64,000 nucleotides of DNA. Source: Pseudarthrobacter cellobiosi (GTDB taxonomy: Bacteria > Actinomycetota > Actinomycetes > Actinomycetales > Micrococcaceae). Location: the NCBI RefSeq assembly GCF_023913755.1, contig NZ_JAMXBJ010000039.1, forward strand, positions 1 through 64,000. The letters run 5' to 3'. The translations under genes were made by a program, and so were the position numbers. Each line of letters begins with the position of its first letter. Positions within the stretch are counted from its first letter, which is position 1. Positions 37,867-46,977 of the stretch are shown piece by piece. The notes below the pieces were generated by a model. The model had not been told where the DNA came from. It ran no database searches and was given only the letters and a program-made list of their open reading frames with translations.

Positions 37867-40800
37867 TTGCATGACGACCGCCGGATCACCGAAGTCCGCC
37901 TGGACCGGTTTGTCCGCGAGCGGATCATTCCCGCCGTATACGCCCGCACCGTTCCGCTAAACCTGAGCAGCTGGGATGCGCCCGGCGAACCTGTGTCAGT
38001 GATGGAAGCCCTGCGGAATCACTTCGCGCCGCAGGAACAAGGTGCCGCCTGGGGCCAGCCGTGGGGCACCAAGTGGCTGCGCCTGCAGGGCGACGTCCCG
38101 GAGGCCTGGGGCACCGGCCCGGACACCGCGGTGGAAATCGTGGTGGACCTTGGCTTCATCAACGAAGCCCCCGGATTCCAGTGCGAGGGAATCGCCTGGC
38201 GCCCGGACGGCACCATCATCAAGGCCATTTCGCCCCGCAACCAGTACATTCCCCTGAAGCTCCTGGGCAGCGGTATGTCCGTTGACTTCTATGTTGAAGC
38301 GGCCGCCAACCCGGACATGGCGCAGGGCTGGACCTTCGCCGCCACACCCTACGGGGACAAGGCAACGGCAGGCACGGCGCCGCAGTACAGGCTGGGCAGG
38401 ATCGCCATCGCCGAACTCAACCAGACGGTCTGGGAACTCCAGCAGGACATCTGGACCCTCGCCGGGCTCATGCACGAACTCCCCCCGGAGCAGCCGCGGC
38501 GCCATGAAATCCTCCGTGCGCTGGAGCGCATGATGGACCAGATGGATCCCGACGACGTCCCCGGCACCGCCGCAGCCGGGCGGGCAACCCTGGCCGAGGT
38601 CCTGGCCAGGCCCGCCTACGCTTCCGCCCACCAATTGGTGGCTACGGGCCACGCGCACATCGATTCGGCCTGGCTCTGGCCGGTGCGCGAAACCATCCGC
38701 AAATGTGCCCGGACGTTCTCCAACGTGGTGGCCCTGATGGATGAGGATCCGGGCTTTGTGTTCTCCTGCTCCTCAGCCCAGCAGCTGTCCTGGATGAAGG
38801 AGTTCTACCCCGAGCTTTTCGGCCGGATCCGGGAGAAGGCCAAGGCCGGGCAGTTCGTTCCGGTGGGCGGCATGTGGGTGGAGTCGGACACCAACATGCC
38901 CGGCGGCGAGGCAATGGCCCGGCAGTTCATTGAGGGCAAGAACTTCTTCCTCGACGAGTTCGGCGTCGAATGCCGCGAAGCCTGGCTCCCGGATTCCTTC
39001 GGCTACTCCGCGGCCCTGCCGCAGATCGTCAAGGCGGCGGGCAGCCGCTGGTTCCTCACGCAGAAGATCTCGTGGAACCAGGTCAACCGCATGCCGCACC
39101 ATACCTTCAACTGGGAGGGCATCGACGGCACCCGGCTGTTCACGCACTTTCCGCCCGTTGACACCTACAACGCCGAGCTCAGCGGACGCGAACTGGCGCA
39201 CGCCGAACGGAACTTCCGTGACCACGGCCGCGGCAACACCTCGCTCGTCCCGTTCGGCTACGGCGACGGCGGCGGCGGGCCCACGCGGGAAATGCTGGCT
39301 GCCGCCAGCCGCACCGCAGACCTTGAAGGTTCGCCCAGAGTCCGTGTGGGTTCTGCCGAGAGTTTCTTCACCCAGGCGGAGGAGGAATATTCCTCCCTGC
39401 CCGTCTGGGTGGGGGAGATGTACTTGGAACTCCACCGCGGCACGTACACCAGCCAGGCCCAGACCAAACGCGGCAACCGGCGCAGCGAACACCTGCTCCG
39501 CGAGGCCGAACTCTGGTGCGCCACCGCTGCCGTCCGCAGCGCCGGTTCCTTCGAGTACCCGGCGGCCGAGCTGAAGCGGCTCTGGCGGCTGGTGCTCCTG
39601 CAGCAGTTCCACGACATCCTGCCCGGCAGCGCCATCGCCTGGGTCCACCAGGACGCGGAACGTAACTACGCCGCCATCAGCGCCAGCCTCGAAACCCTCA
39701 TTGGGCGGGCGGCGGCCGTGCTCCTCGGCGAGGGATCGCGGACCTTCCTGCTCAACGCCGCACCCCACGCGCGCAACGGCGTTCCGGCCCTGGCTGCCGC
39801 AGAACTTTCGCCGGCCGGCCAGCCCGTTCAGGCAATCGCCGTGAATGGCGGATATGTGCTGGACAACGGCATCATCCGGGCCGTCCTGGATGCCGATGGC
39901 CTGATTGCCTCCCTCACCGACTACGCCACGGGACGCGAAGCCATCGCTCCCGGCGCCCGCGGCAACCTGCTGGAACTGCACCGGGACACGCCCAACGAGT
40001 GGGACGCCTGGGACATCGACGAGTTCTACCGCCGCAACGTCATGGCCATCACGGTGGCGCAGGCCATCCGGGTGGAGCACACCGGAACAAGTGCCGTTGT
40101 GGTGGTGGACCGGGTTGCCGGCTCGTCACCGCTCACCCAGCGGATCACGCTGGATGCCGGCAGCGGCTCCCTCACCATCACCACCACCGTTGAATGGCAA
40201 GAGAGCGAGAAGCTGCTCAAGCTGGGCTTCCCGCTGGACGTCAGGGCGGACCGCTCCGCCTCGGAGACCCAGTTCGGCCATGTCTTCCGTCCCACCCACG
40301 TCAACACCTCGTGGGAGGCTGCGAAGTTCGAGATCTGCGCGCACCGCTGGATCCACGTGGCCGAGCCCGGCTATGGCGTCGCGATTTCCAACGCGGCCAC
40401 CTACGGACACGATGTCACCAGGAGCGTGCGGGACTCCGACGGCGGGACCACCACCTCGGTGCGTCTCTCCCTGTTGCGCGCACCGAAGTTCCCGGACCCG
40501 ACGGCGGACCGGGGCCGCCAGGAACTGACCGTGACCATCCGCCCCGGAGCCGGAATCGCCGAAGCTGTGGAGGAGGGGTACCGCACTAACCTTGAACCCC
40601 GGCTGGTGAAGGGCGCCCGCGGCGTGGAGTCGCTGTTCTCCGTGGACAACCCGGCCCTGGTCATCGAGGCGGTCAAGCTTGCCGAAGACGGCTCGGGCGA
40701 TGTTGTGGTCCGTCTTTATGAGTCCCTGGGGCAGCGGTCCGCCGGCGTGCTCACGGCCAGCTTCCCGGTCACGGCCGTCCAGGCCACGGACCTGCTGGAG

Positions 40801-40902
40801 CGCGCCACCGACGCGCCGGGCGTCAACACTGCCGCAGCAGAGCAGTCGGTGGAGCTTTCGCTGCGCCCGTTCCAGCTGGTCACCCTGAGGTTCGCTCGGT
40901 AG
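37867..40902 (+). CDS. Alpha-mannosidase, glycoside hydrolase family 38
   Basis: 1011 residues, the normal size for GH38, which hydrolyses alpha-mannosides with a Zn-dependent retaining mechanism. Zn ligands are in GHAHIDSAWLWP (His262, Asp264-266 region), and the nucleophile is Asp376 in WLPDSFGYS. Further blocks are QISWNQ-like (QKISWNQVNRMPHHTFNWEG), LELHRGTYTSQAQTKRGNR and LLQQFHDILPGSAI. The TTG at 37867 is chosen because AAGAGGG sits six bases before it. No signal peptide, so it acts in the cytoplasm. No sugar transporter or regulator gene is next to it; it stands alone. Confidence 0.95.
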   Translation: MHDDRRITEVRLDRFVRERIIPAVYARTVPLNLSSWDAPGEPVSVMEALRNHFAPQEQGAAWGQPWGTKWLRLQGDVPEAWGTGPDTAVEIVVDLGFINEAPGFQCEGIAWRPDGTIIKAISPRNQYIPLKLLGSGMSVDFYVEAAANPDMAQGWTFAATPYGDKATAGTAPQYRLGRIAIAELNQTVWELQQDIWTLAGLMHELPPEQPRRHEILRALERMMDQMDPDDVPGTAAAGRATLAEVLARPAYASAHQLVATGHAHIDSAWLWPVRETIRKCARTFSNVVALMDEDPGFVFSCSSAQQLSWMKEFYPELFGRIREKAKAGQFVPVGGMWVESDTNMPGGEAMARQFIEGKNFFLDEFGVECREAWLPDSFGYSAALPQIVKAAGSRWFLTQKISWNQVNRMPHHTFNWEGIDGTRLFTHFPPVDTYNAELSGRELAHAERNFRDHGRGNTSLVPFGYGDGGGGPTREMLAAASRTADLEGSPRVRVGSAESFFTQAEEEYSSLPVWVGEMYLELHRGTYTSQAQTKRGNRRSEHLLREAELWCATAAVRSAGSFEYPAAELKRLWRLVLLQQFHDILPGSAIAWVHQDAERNYAAISASLETLIGRAAAVLLGEGSRTFLLNAAPHARNGVPALAAAELSPAGQPVQAIAVNGGYVLDNGIIRAVLDADGLIASLTDYATGREAIAPGARGNLLELHRDTPNEWDAWDIDEFYRRNVMAITVAQAIRVEHTGTSAVVVVDRVAGSSPLTQRITLDAGSGSLTITTTVEWQESEKLLKLGFPLDVRADRSASETQFGHVFRPTHVNTSWEAAKFEICAHRWIHVAEPGYGVAISNAATYGHDVTRSVRDSDGGTTTSVRLSLLRAPKFPDPTADRGRQELTVTIRPGAGIAEAVEEGYRTNLEPRLVKGARGVESLFSVDNPALVIEAVKLAEDGSGDVVVRLYESLGQRSAGVLTASFPVTAVQATDLLERATDAPGVNTAAAEQSVELSLRPFQLVTLRFAR

Positions 40903-40935
40903 CTTCCATAGTTCCACCCGGATCCGCTTACCACT

Positions 40936-40997
40936 CATCGACTGCTCCGTAGAGGCCGTTTTGAGGGCTCAAAAGGGCCGTTACGGAGCAATCGATG
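40936..40997. repeat. Palindromic intergenic repeat R, copy 1
   Basis: Inverted arms CATCGACTGCTCCGTA and TTACGGAGCAATCGATG enclose GGCCGTTTTGAG and CTCAAAAGGGCC, giving a long hairpin. Copy 2 is at 48364-48423. It lies 34 bases after the mannosidase stop and may act as a terminator. Confidence 0.85.
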
Positions 40998-41193
40998 ATG
41001 GTTGGCGTGACCTGGCCGTTAAATGGCTGAGTGGGGGCGGTCCCCAACGGCCCGCCACCACTCATCCCCCCAAAGAATGCAAAGACCCAACGGGCCCGGC
41101 GTCCAGGAATCTATCCCCGTTCGCGAACGCCGGCACCCAACTTCACACATTCATGATTGTGCCATGTCTAATGATTTTGTGAAAGTTTGAAGG

Positions 41194-41931
41194 CTACTTT
41201 GCAGTAGAAGTCTTTTGTCTCGGCTCATTCTGCCCGGACCGCAGCTTGGCTACCCAGATCAGCGCCAGCCCGATGACAAAACATAGGACGGCTGTGTAGT
41301 TGATGACAAATTCCACTGAACCCAACGCCGATGGGAGCACAGGGAACAACAGGCTCGCGCCAATGGCAACCGCTCCGAGGGCCAGCAGGAATGCCGCGAC
41401 CCGGACCAAGAGCGGAAAAGTACTCCGGCAGGCCCGCGCCATGGCAGGCAGCAGGACCAGCGAAACGTACGCAGGGTAGGCGCGGCCTGCGGCACCGTAG
41501 TACTCAACCAGCAGTCCGTGCCGGGCGTCCTTGACTGACACCGAGCCCATGCCCGCGGAGGACCCCGCCGTGTCCATCATGAGGAACACAACCACCACCA
41601 TCAGCGAGGTCAGGCCCAGCACAGCCAGTCCGATCCGTCCGGTCAGCAGCCGGTAGGCGTCGTCGGCCCCAAAGCCCCGGGTGACGCGGATGCCCACGAA
41701 GAAAATAGCGGCGAAGATGACAAAGCGGAGCAGGAGGTTGGCCACATTAACACCGCCGAGCGCCTGGTCGATGGCAAGGTACGGTGCCTGGATGCTGAGC
41801 AGAATGGCGAGCGTCATCAGCGCAAAGATGTAGAAGAGTATCCGATTCCTCCCCCTCACGGCACTGGGAACCCGCGCGACGGCCACCAGGCCGCAGACAG
41901 TCAGCGTGGACCACTGCAGGATTTCGATCAT
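41194..41931 (-). CDS. Seven-helix membrane protein, partner of the HTH-repeat gene
   Basis: 245 residues with about seven hydrophobic helices (MIEILQWSTLTVCGLVAV; FYIFALMTLAILLSI; LLLRFVIFAAIFFVGI; LAVLGLTSLMVVVVFLMM; YVSLVLLPAMA; FLLALGAVAIGASLLF; YTAVLCFVIGLALIWVA) and a basic tail. No enzyme motif. It resembles the actinobacterial MAB_1171c-type putative transporters, but I cannot confirm this. The ATG overlaps the stop of the HTH gene by four bases (ATGA). A signalling or transport pair is a reasonable guess; the role is unknown. Confidence 0.78.
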   Translation of the reverse strand: MIEILQWSTLTVCGLVAVARVPSAVRGRNRILFYIFALMTLAILLSIQAPYLAIDQALGGVNVANLLLRFVIFAAIFFVGIRVTRGFGADDAYRLLTGRIGLAVLGLTSLMVVVVFLMMDTAGSSAGMGSVSVKDARHGLLVEYYGAAGRAYPAYVSLVLLPAMARACRSTFPLLVRVAAFLLALGAVAIGASLLFPVLPSALGSVEFVINYTAVLCFVIGLALIWVAKLRSGQNEPRQKTSTAK

Positions 41932-42674
41932 CCCAGGTTCTCCCAGATCTTTTCGGTTTTCTCGTGGTCATGTTCCTGCCGGCGGAGGGCCCTGCCGAGA
42001 GTCTGCAGCCGGTCACCGGCCAAGGTGGTCAGCTGTCCGTCGGACAGGCTGTCCAGGGCGGCCTGCCGGGCTCCGGGAGGCCAGCCGGCCTCAGCTTCCG
42101 TGACAAGCCCGGTGGCCACCAGGCCGCTGGCAGGGCCGACGCCGGCGGCAAGGGAGGTGGCAACCGCCAGCTCCGGAGCCAGCCGGTTTGCGGTCAGTTG
42201 TGCCGAATAGTTCTGAGGAGCGATTCCGGTGGCGGCGGAGACCCGGTGCCTCAGTTCGCCGTCGTCGATTGCCTCCACCCAGTTCTTGACCGAGGTGGCG
42301 TGCGGGGCCGGCTCCAACGCAGTCGAACCGGCCGGCGCGGCAGCCGCCGGCACGCCGCCCGGGTCCGCAGCGGAACGGGCCAAAACTGCCCGCAGGAGGT
42401 CCGGGGTGGAGATCTGGCTGACCAATTCGGACCTGGTGGGCGGGTGCGGGTCCGCGAGCTGGCTGTAGGCATCGAAGGCCGCCAGCGCCGAGACGGGGTT
42501 GACGTTGTACGCCCGGCTGATGCTCACCACTGTTGCCTCTGCCACCTTGCCCCGGACAAGCTGCTGGGCAAGGGTGGTCCGCTTGATGCCGGAGACGCGG
42601 CAGATGTCGGACGTGCTCGTGTTGGGGGCGATGCCGTGCAGCCAGCGCTGGAACGCTTTGGCAGGAATTGGCAT
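41928..42674 (-). CDS. Protein with two HTH-like repeats, function unknown
   Basis: 248 residues. Residues ~9-75 hold a helix-turn-helix-like unit: FQRWLHGIAPNTSTSDICRV, SGIKRTTLAQQLVRGKV, then VSISRAYNVNPVSALAAFDA. Residues ~130-200 repeat the same plan: VKNWVEAIDDGELRHRVSAA, TGIAPQNYSAQLTANRL, then ATSLAAGVGPASGLVATGLV. An Ala/Pro linker separates them. The C-terminus is charged and helical. No known family is recognised. It is co-translated with the seven-helix protein (ATGA overlap), so it may be a DNA-binding or adaptor partner of that membrane protein. Confidence 0.75.
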   Translation of the reverse strand: MPIPAKAFQRWLHGIAPNTSTSDICRVSGIKRTTLAQQLVRGKVAEATVVSISRAYNVNPVSALAAFDAYSQLADPHPPTRSELVSQISTPDLLRAVLARSAADPGGVPAAAAPAGSTALEPAPHATSVKNWVEAIDDGELRHRVSAATGIAPQNYSAQLTANRLAPELAVATSLAAGVGPASGLVATGLVTEAEAGWPPGARQAALDSLSDGQLTTLAGDRLQTLGRALRRQEHDHEKTEKIWENLG

Positions 42675-42735
42675 ATCGGCTCTCTGCTGAACGGATGATT
42701 GCCTTTTGATATTAGCCTGACCTCTCGGAGGCGGT

Positions 42736-42764
42736 TTGATGCGGCGTGCTGAGTCGACTATGCT
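42736..42764 (+). promoter_or_regulatory. Promoter of the ABC-F/ABC exporter operon
   Basis: TTGATG (42736-42741), exactly 17 bases, then TATGCT (42759-42764). The predicted start of RNA is at about 42771, right at the first stem of the attenuator hairpin. Confidence 0.6.
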
Positions 42765-42772
42765 TGATGGTC

Positions 42773-42822
42773 GAGCCCGTTGGTCCGTACACCCCCCAAG
42801 TCCGGACCGGCGGGCTCTTTAG
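42773..42822 (+). terminator. Attenuator-like hairpin in the ABC-F leader
   Basis: GAGCCCG (42773-42779) pairs with CGGGCTC (42811-42817), and inside it GGTCCG (42782-42787) pairs with CGGACC (42803-42808). TTTAGT follows directly. It lies between the promoter and the coding start, so most transcripts should stop here unless the hairpin is disrupted. ABC-F resistance genes are often controlled this way. Confidence 0.75.
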
Positions 42823-42926
42823 TGCCCCGGCACTTCTCGGGGCGGCACATTGCGGATTCACCGCAGTTTCGGGCCGATTCAGGCGGGCTCCTCCGGCCGG
42901 GCGGCGGCGAGAGGATGGACCAACCT

Positions 42927-44591
42927 ATGACTGCAACACTTGTTGCCAAAGATCTTTCCGGCGGCCACGACCACCGGACACTGTTCGACAAACTTTCCCT
43001 CACGGTGGCTCCCGGTGACGTGGTGGGTGTGGTGGGCTCCAACGGCGCCGGCAAGTCCACCCTGCTGCGCCTGCTTGCCGGCGTCGACCAGCCCCAGGGC
43101 GGCAGCGTCAGCCTCGCCCCCGCCGATGCCTTTGTGGGCTGGCTGCCCCAGGAACACGAGCGCGTCGAAGGCGAGACCGTGGCCGGCTACATCGGCCGCC
43201 GGACCGGCTGCGCCCAGGCGACCGTGGAGATGGAGTCCACCGCGGAGGCATTGGGATCCGGCGTACCGGGAGCTGATGACGCCTACTCGCTGGCCTTTGA
43301 CCGCTGGATGGCTTCAGGTGCGGCAGACCTCGACGAACGCATCCCGCCCGTCCTTGCCGACCTCGGCCTGGACACCGGAGCGGACGCTCCCATGACCGGG
43401 CTCTCCGGCGGCCAGGCCGCCCGCGTGGCCCTCGCTGCGCTCCTGCTCAGCCGGTTCGATGTTGTGCTGCTGGACGAGCCAACCAACGACCTTGACCTGG
43501 CCGGGCTGGCCAAACTGGAAGCTTTCGTCCAGGGACTGCGCGGCGGTGTGGTGCTGGTGTCCCACGACCGCGAGTTCCTGGCCCGCTGCGTTACCACCAT
43601 CGTGGAACTGGATCTGGCGCAGAATTCCGTGGCGGTATACGACGGCGGCTATGAGGCCTTCCTGGAGGAGCGCGCCGTGGCGCGGCGCCACGCGAGGGAA
43701 AAGTTCGAGGAGTTCGCGTCCACCAAGGCAGACCTGGTCTCCCGTGCCCGGACCCAGCGCGAGTGGAGCTCCCAGGGCGTGCGGAATGCCATGAAGAAGA
43801 GCCCCGACAATGACAAGATCCGCCGGGCCGCCAGCACCGAGTCATCGGAAAAGCAGGCCCAGAAGGTCCGGCAGATGGAATCCCGGATTGCCCGGCTGGA
43901 CGTGGTGGAGGAGCCGCGGAAGGAATGGCAGCTGCAGTTCACCATTGGCCAGGCGCCCCGGTCCAGTGCGGTGGTGGCCACCTTGCGTGACGCCGTCGTG
44001 AAACAGGGAAGCTTCACGCTGGGCCCGGTGAACCTGCAGCTCAACGCGGGGGAGCGGATCGGCATCACCGGCCCCAACGGAGCCGGCAAGTCGACGCTGC
44101 TGCGCCTGCTCCTGGGCGTGCAGGCGCCCGACGCCGGCAACGCTGCCATGGGCGCCTCGGTGGCCATCGGCGAAATTGACCAGGCCCGCGGACTGCTGGC
44201 CGGCCATCTCACCCTTGCCGACGCCGTCGAAGCCGTGCTCACGGACCTGACAGCGGCGGAGGTCCGCACGCTGCTGGCCAAGTTCGGGCTGAAGGCGGAC
44301 CACACCACCCGCCCCGTGGATTCCCTGTCACCGGGCGAACGCACCCGCGCCGCACTGGCGCTGCTGCAGGCCCGCGGGGTGAACCTGCTGGTCCTGGACG
44401 AACCCACCAACCACCTGGACCTGCCCGCCATCGAGCAGCTGGAAGAGGCGCTGGGAAGTTATGAGGGCGCTTTGCTGTTAGTAACCCATGACCGGAGGCT
44501 GCTCGAGAACGTGCGGCTGGATGTCCGGTGGAATGTGGACAACGGAACGGTAACTGAACTGATGGCAGACACAACGGAGCAACAGCGATGA
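42927..44591 (+). CDS. ABC-F family ATPase (ribosome-associated type)
   Basis: 554 residues. Two ATP-binding cassettes on one chain and no membrane helices: Walker A GSNGAGKST and signature LSGGQAAR in the first half; GPNGAGKST and LSPGERTR in the second; VLLDEPTNDLDL and VLDEPTNHLDL Walker B motifs. The charged linker between them (~245-330: ARREKFEEFAS-like, RAASTESSEKQAQKVRQMES) is the domain that reaches into the ribosome. Such proteins protect ribosomes from antibiotics or tune translation. The ATG at 42927 gives MTATLVAKDL; an ATG at 42915 is possible. It overlaps the exporter gene by four bases (ATGA). Confidence 0.93.
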   Translation: MTATLVAKDLSGGHDHRTLFDKLSLTVAPGDVVGVVGSNGAGKSTLLRLLAGVDQPQGGSVSLAPADAFVGWLPQEHERVEGETVAGYIGRRTGCAQATVEMESTAEALGSGVPGADDAYSLAFDRWMASGAADLDERIPPVLADLGLDTGADAPMTGLSGGQAARVALAALLLSRFDVVLLDEPTNDLDLAGLAKLEAFVQGLRGGVVLVSHDREFLARCVTTIVELDLAQNSVAVYDGGYEAFLEERAVARRHAREKFEEFASTKADLVSRARTQREWSSQGVRNAMKKSPDNDKIRRAASTESSEKQAQKVRQMESRIARLDVVEEPRKEWQLQFTIGQAPRSSAVVATLRDAVVKQGSFTLGPVNLQLNAGERIGITGPNGAGKSTLLRLLLGVQAPDAGNAAMGASVAIGEIDQARGLLAGHLTLADAVEAVLTDLTAAEVRTLLAKFGLKADHTTRPVDSLSPGERTRAALALLQARGVNLLVLDEPTNHLDLPAIEQLEEALGSYEGALLLVTHDRRLLENVRLDVRWNVDNGTVTELMADTTEQQR

Positions 44592-46501
44592 GCATGGATG
44601 GCGTCGCCTGGCACTCCCTGTACAACATCTCCCGGGCCAAGAACGGCTCCCAGCCCTTCTCCAAGGCCACCCTGAAACGGGTCCTGGGCTTCGCCCGCCC
44701 GCACCGGACAAAACTGATCGCGTTTGTGGCGCTGTCCATTGTGATGGCGTTCCTTGCCGTGGCCACGCCTGTTTTGGCCGGCCAGGTGGTTGATGCCATC
44801 GTGGCCAAGGCGGGTACAGACGACGTGATCCGGCTGGCGCTGCTGATCGCCGTGGTGGCCGTTGCCGAAGCCGGACTGGGGCTCGTGAGCCGCTGGCTGT
44901 CCTCCACCATCGGCGAAGGCGTGATCGTGGACCTGCGCACCAGAGTCTTTGACCATGTGCAGAAGATGCCCATCGCATTCTTCACCCGTACCCGCACCGG
45001 CGCACTGGTCAGCCGCCTGAACAACGACGTCATCGGAGCGCAGTCCGCCTTCGCCGGCACGCTGTCCGGCGTGGTCAGCAACGTGGTGGCACTGATCCTG
45101 ACGCTGATCGTAATGCTCGGGACTTCCTGGCAGGTCACCGTGCTCGCCATGATCCTGCTGCCGATCTTCCTGATCCCTGCCCGCCGGATGGGCTCCAAGC
45201 TTGCGGACCTGCGGCGTGAGGCGGCAAACCACAACGCGGCCATGGGCACCCAGATGACCGAGCGCTTCTCCGCTCCGGGCGCCACGCTGGTGAAGCTTTT
45301 CGGCCGCCCGGACGAGGAATCCCGCGAGTTCGCTGTCCGGGCCGGCCGGGTCCGTGACATCGGCGTCCGCACGGCCATGCTGCAGTTCACCTTCGTCACC
45401 GCGCTGACGCTGGTATCCGCACTCGCCCTGGCCCTGGTCTACGGCCTGGGTGGCTGGCTGGCCATCGGCGGTCAGCTCGCCGCGGGCGACGTCGTGGTGC
45501 TGGCCCTGCTGCTGACCCGCCTGTACGCCCCGCTCACCGCCCTGTCCAACGCCCGCGTGGAAATCATGAGCGCGCTGGTCAGCTTCGAGCGGGTTTTCGA
45601 GATCCTGGACCTCAAGCCCCTGATCCAGCAGAAGCCCGACGCCGTGGCCATCCCGCCGGGAAACGTTTCGGTGGAGTTTGACGACGTTCGCTTCGCCTAC
45701 CCCTCGGCGGACAAGGTCTCGCTGGCCTCGCTCGAGGAAGTGTCCACGCTGGACACCCGCGGCGGCGAAGAGGTGCTGCATGGCATCAGTTTCCGGGTGG
45801 AACCCGGGCAGACCGTCGCCCTGGTGGGTTCCTCCGGTGCCGGAAAGTCCACTATCGCGCAGCTGCTTTCCCGGCTGTACGACGTCGATTCCGGCGCCGT
45901 GCGGCTCGGCGGCACCCTGCCGGGCTCGGGGCTGGACGTCCGGGACGCCACGTTCGATTCCCTGCGGGACACGCTGGGTATGGTCACCCAGGACGGGCAC
46001 CTGTTCCACGAGTCGATCGCTTCCAACCTCCGGCTCGCCCGGCCGGACGCCACCGAGGAGGACATGTGGGACGCCATCCGGCAGGCCCGCCTGGAAACCA
46101 TGATCCGCTCCCTGCCTGACGGCCTGGACACCGTGGTCGGGGAGCGCGGCTACCGGCTCTCCGGCGGTGAACGCCAGCGCCTCACCATCGCACGGCTGCT
46201 GATCTCCCAGCCCCGGGTGGTCATCCTGGACGAGGCCACCGCCGCGCTGGATTCCACGAACGAAGCCGCCGTGCAGGCGGCTCTGGGCGCCGCGCTCGAG
46301 GGGCGCACCGCCGTCGTGATTGCCCACCGGCTGTCCACCATCCGGGCCGCCGACGTCATCCTGGTAGTGGAGGACGGGCAGATCGTGGAGCGCGGGAACC
46401 ACACTGATCTGCTCGCGGCCGAGGGCCGGTACGCCGAGCTCTACCAGACGCAGTTCGCCGAGGCCACGGCCGTGGCAGCGGAAGCCGTTCCGGAGTACTA
46501 G
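44588..46501 (+). CDS. ABC exporter, fused membrane and ATPase domains
   Basis: 637 residues. Residues ~30-330 form a type I exporter membrane domain with six helices (IAFVALSIVMAFLAVATPVL, ALILTLIVMLG, LVSALALALVYGL). The ATPase domain follows with Walker A GSSGAGKST, Q-loop MVTQDGHLFHE, signature LSGGERQR, Walker B VVILDEATAALD and the H-loop IAHRLST. It should work as a homodimer exporting lipids, peptides or drugs. Co-translation with an ABC-F gene suggests a joint role in antibiotic tolerance, which is an inference from context. Confidence 0.94.
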   Translation: MSMDGVAWHSLYNISRAKNGSQPFSKATLKRVLGFARPHRTKLIAFVALSIVMAFLAVATPVLAGQVVDAIVAKAGTDDVIRLALLIAVVAVAEAGLGLVSRWLSSTIGEGVIVDLRTRVFDHVQKMPIAFFTRTRTGALVSRLNNDVIGAQSAFAGTLSGVVSNVVALILTLIVMLGTSWQVTVLAMILLPIFLIPARRMGSKLADLRREAANHNAAMGTQMTERFSAPGATLVKLFGRPDEESREFAVRAGRVRDIGVRTAMLQFTFVTALTLVSALALALVYGLGGWLAIGGQLAAGDVVVLALLLTRLYAPLTALSNARVEIMSALVSFERVFEILDLKPLIQQKPDAVAIPPGNVSVEFDDVRFAYPSADKVSLASLEEVSTLDTRGGEEVLHGISFRVEPGQTVALVGSSGAGKSTIAQLLSRLYDVDSGAVRLGGTLPGSGLDVRDATFDSLRDTLGMVTQDGHLFHESIASNLRLARPDATEEDMWDAIRQARLETMIRSLPDGLDTVVGERGYRLSGGERQRLTIARLLISQPRVVILDEATAALDSTNEAAVQAALGAALEGRTAVVIAHRLSTIRAADVILVVEDGQIVERGNHTDLLAAEGRYAELYQTQFAEATAVAAEAVPEY

Positions 46502-46525
46502 AGCTAAGCCTTCCCCAACTGCTAC

Positions 46526-46954
46526 CTACTTGGGGCCGGGGCGCAGGGTGGCCAGTTCGGGCAGGATGTGGTCTGTCAGGAGCGGGGCGAGGTCTGCGGG
46601 CAGCGGCGCGCCCCGGTCCAGCGCCGCCAGGTCCAGCCAGCGGATCTCGGCGATCTCAGCCGAGGGGTGCGCCGTCCAGGTTCCGGGTGCCGTAAACACC
46701 GTGGCCTCGATGTCCGTGGCGGCCTCGTTGGCGGCGTCCGCGATCCAGACGCCCATCAGCTCCAGCTCGCGCGGATCCACCACGATTCCCACTTCCTCCT
46801 GAAGTTCCCGCGCGGCGGCGTGGACGGCGGTTTCGCCGGCTTCGGGCTTGCCTCCCGGGTGCATAAACATGCTGGTGCCGCGCTTGCGGACGGTCAGGAG
46901 CCGGCCGGCGTCATCGAAGACACAGACGGCGGAGACAACAATGCGGGATTTCAC
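46526..46954 (-). CDS. NUDIX hydrolase
   Basis: 142 residues. The NUDIX box is complete: GGKPEAGETAVHAA followed by ARELQEEVG (G-x5-E-x7-REUXEEXGU). NUDIX enzymes hydrolyse nucleoside diphosphates linked to another group, often as house-cleaning (oxidised nucleotides). The start VKSRIVVSAVCVFDDAGRLL resembles MutT-like proteins. The GTG at 46954 is chosen because the upstream in-frame segment reads as non-protein and overlaps the neighbour. Substrate cannot be told. Confidence 0.93.
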   Translation of the reverse strand: MKSRIVVSAVCVFDDAGRLLTVRKRGTSMFMHPGGKPEAGETAVHAAARELQEEVGIVVDPRELELMGVWIADAANEAATDIEATVFTAPGTWTAHPSAEIAEIRWLDLAALDRGAPLPADLAPLLTDHILPELATLRPGPK

Positions 46955-46977
46955 GGTTCCGAGCCTAGCGTGCCGCT

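Noticed and set aside
38773..40080. 435-codon minus-strand frame opposite the mannosidase
   Set aside because: A shadow of a high-GC gene: no motif, no ribosome site, and the plus strand has a full GH38 enzyme.
40961..41182. 73-codon frame downstream of the mannosidase
   Set aside because: It begins inside palindromic repeat R and has no protein-like composition.
44459..46402. 647-codon minus-strand frame opposite the ABC exporter
   Set aside because: Low-complexity His/Gln/Gly-rich translation typical of the antisense of GC-rich genes.
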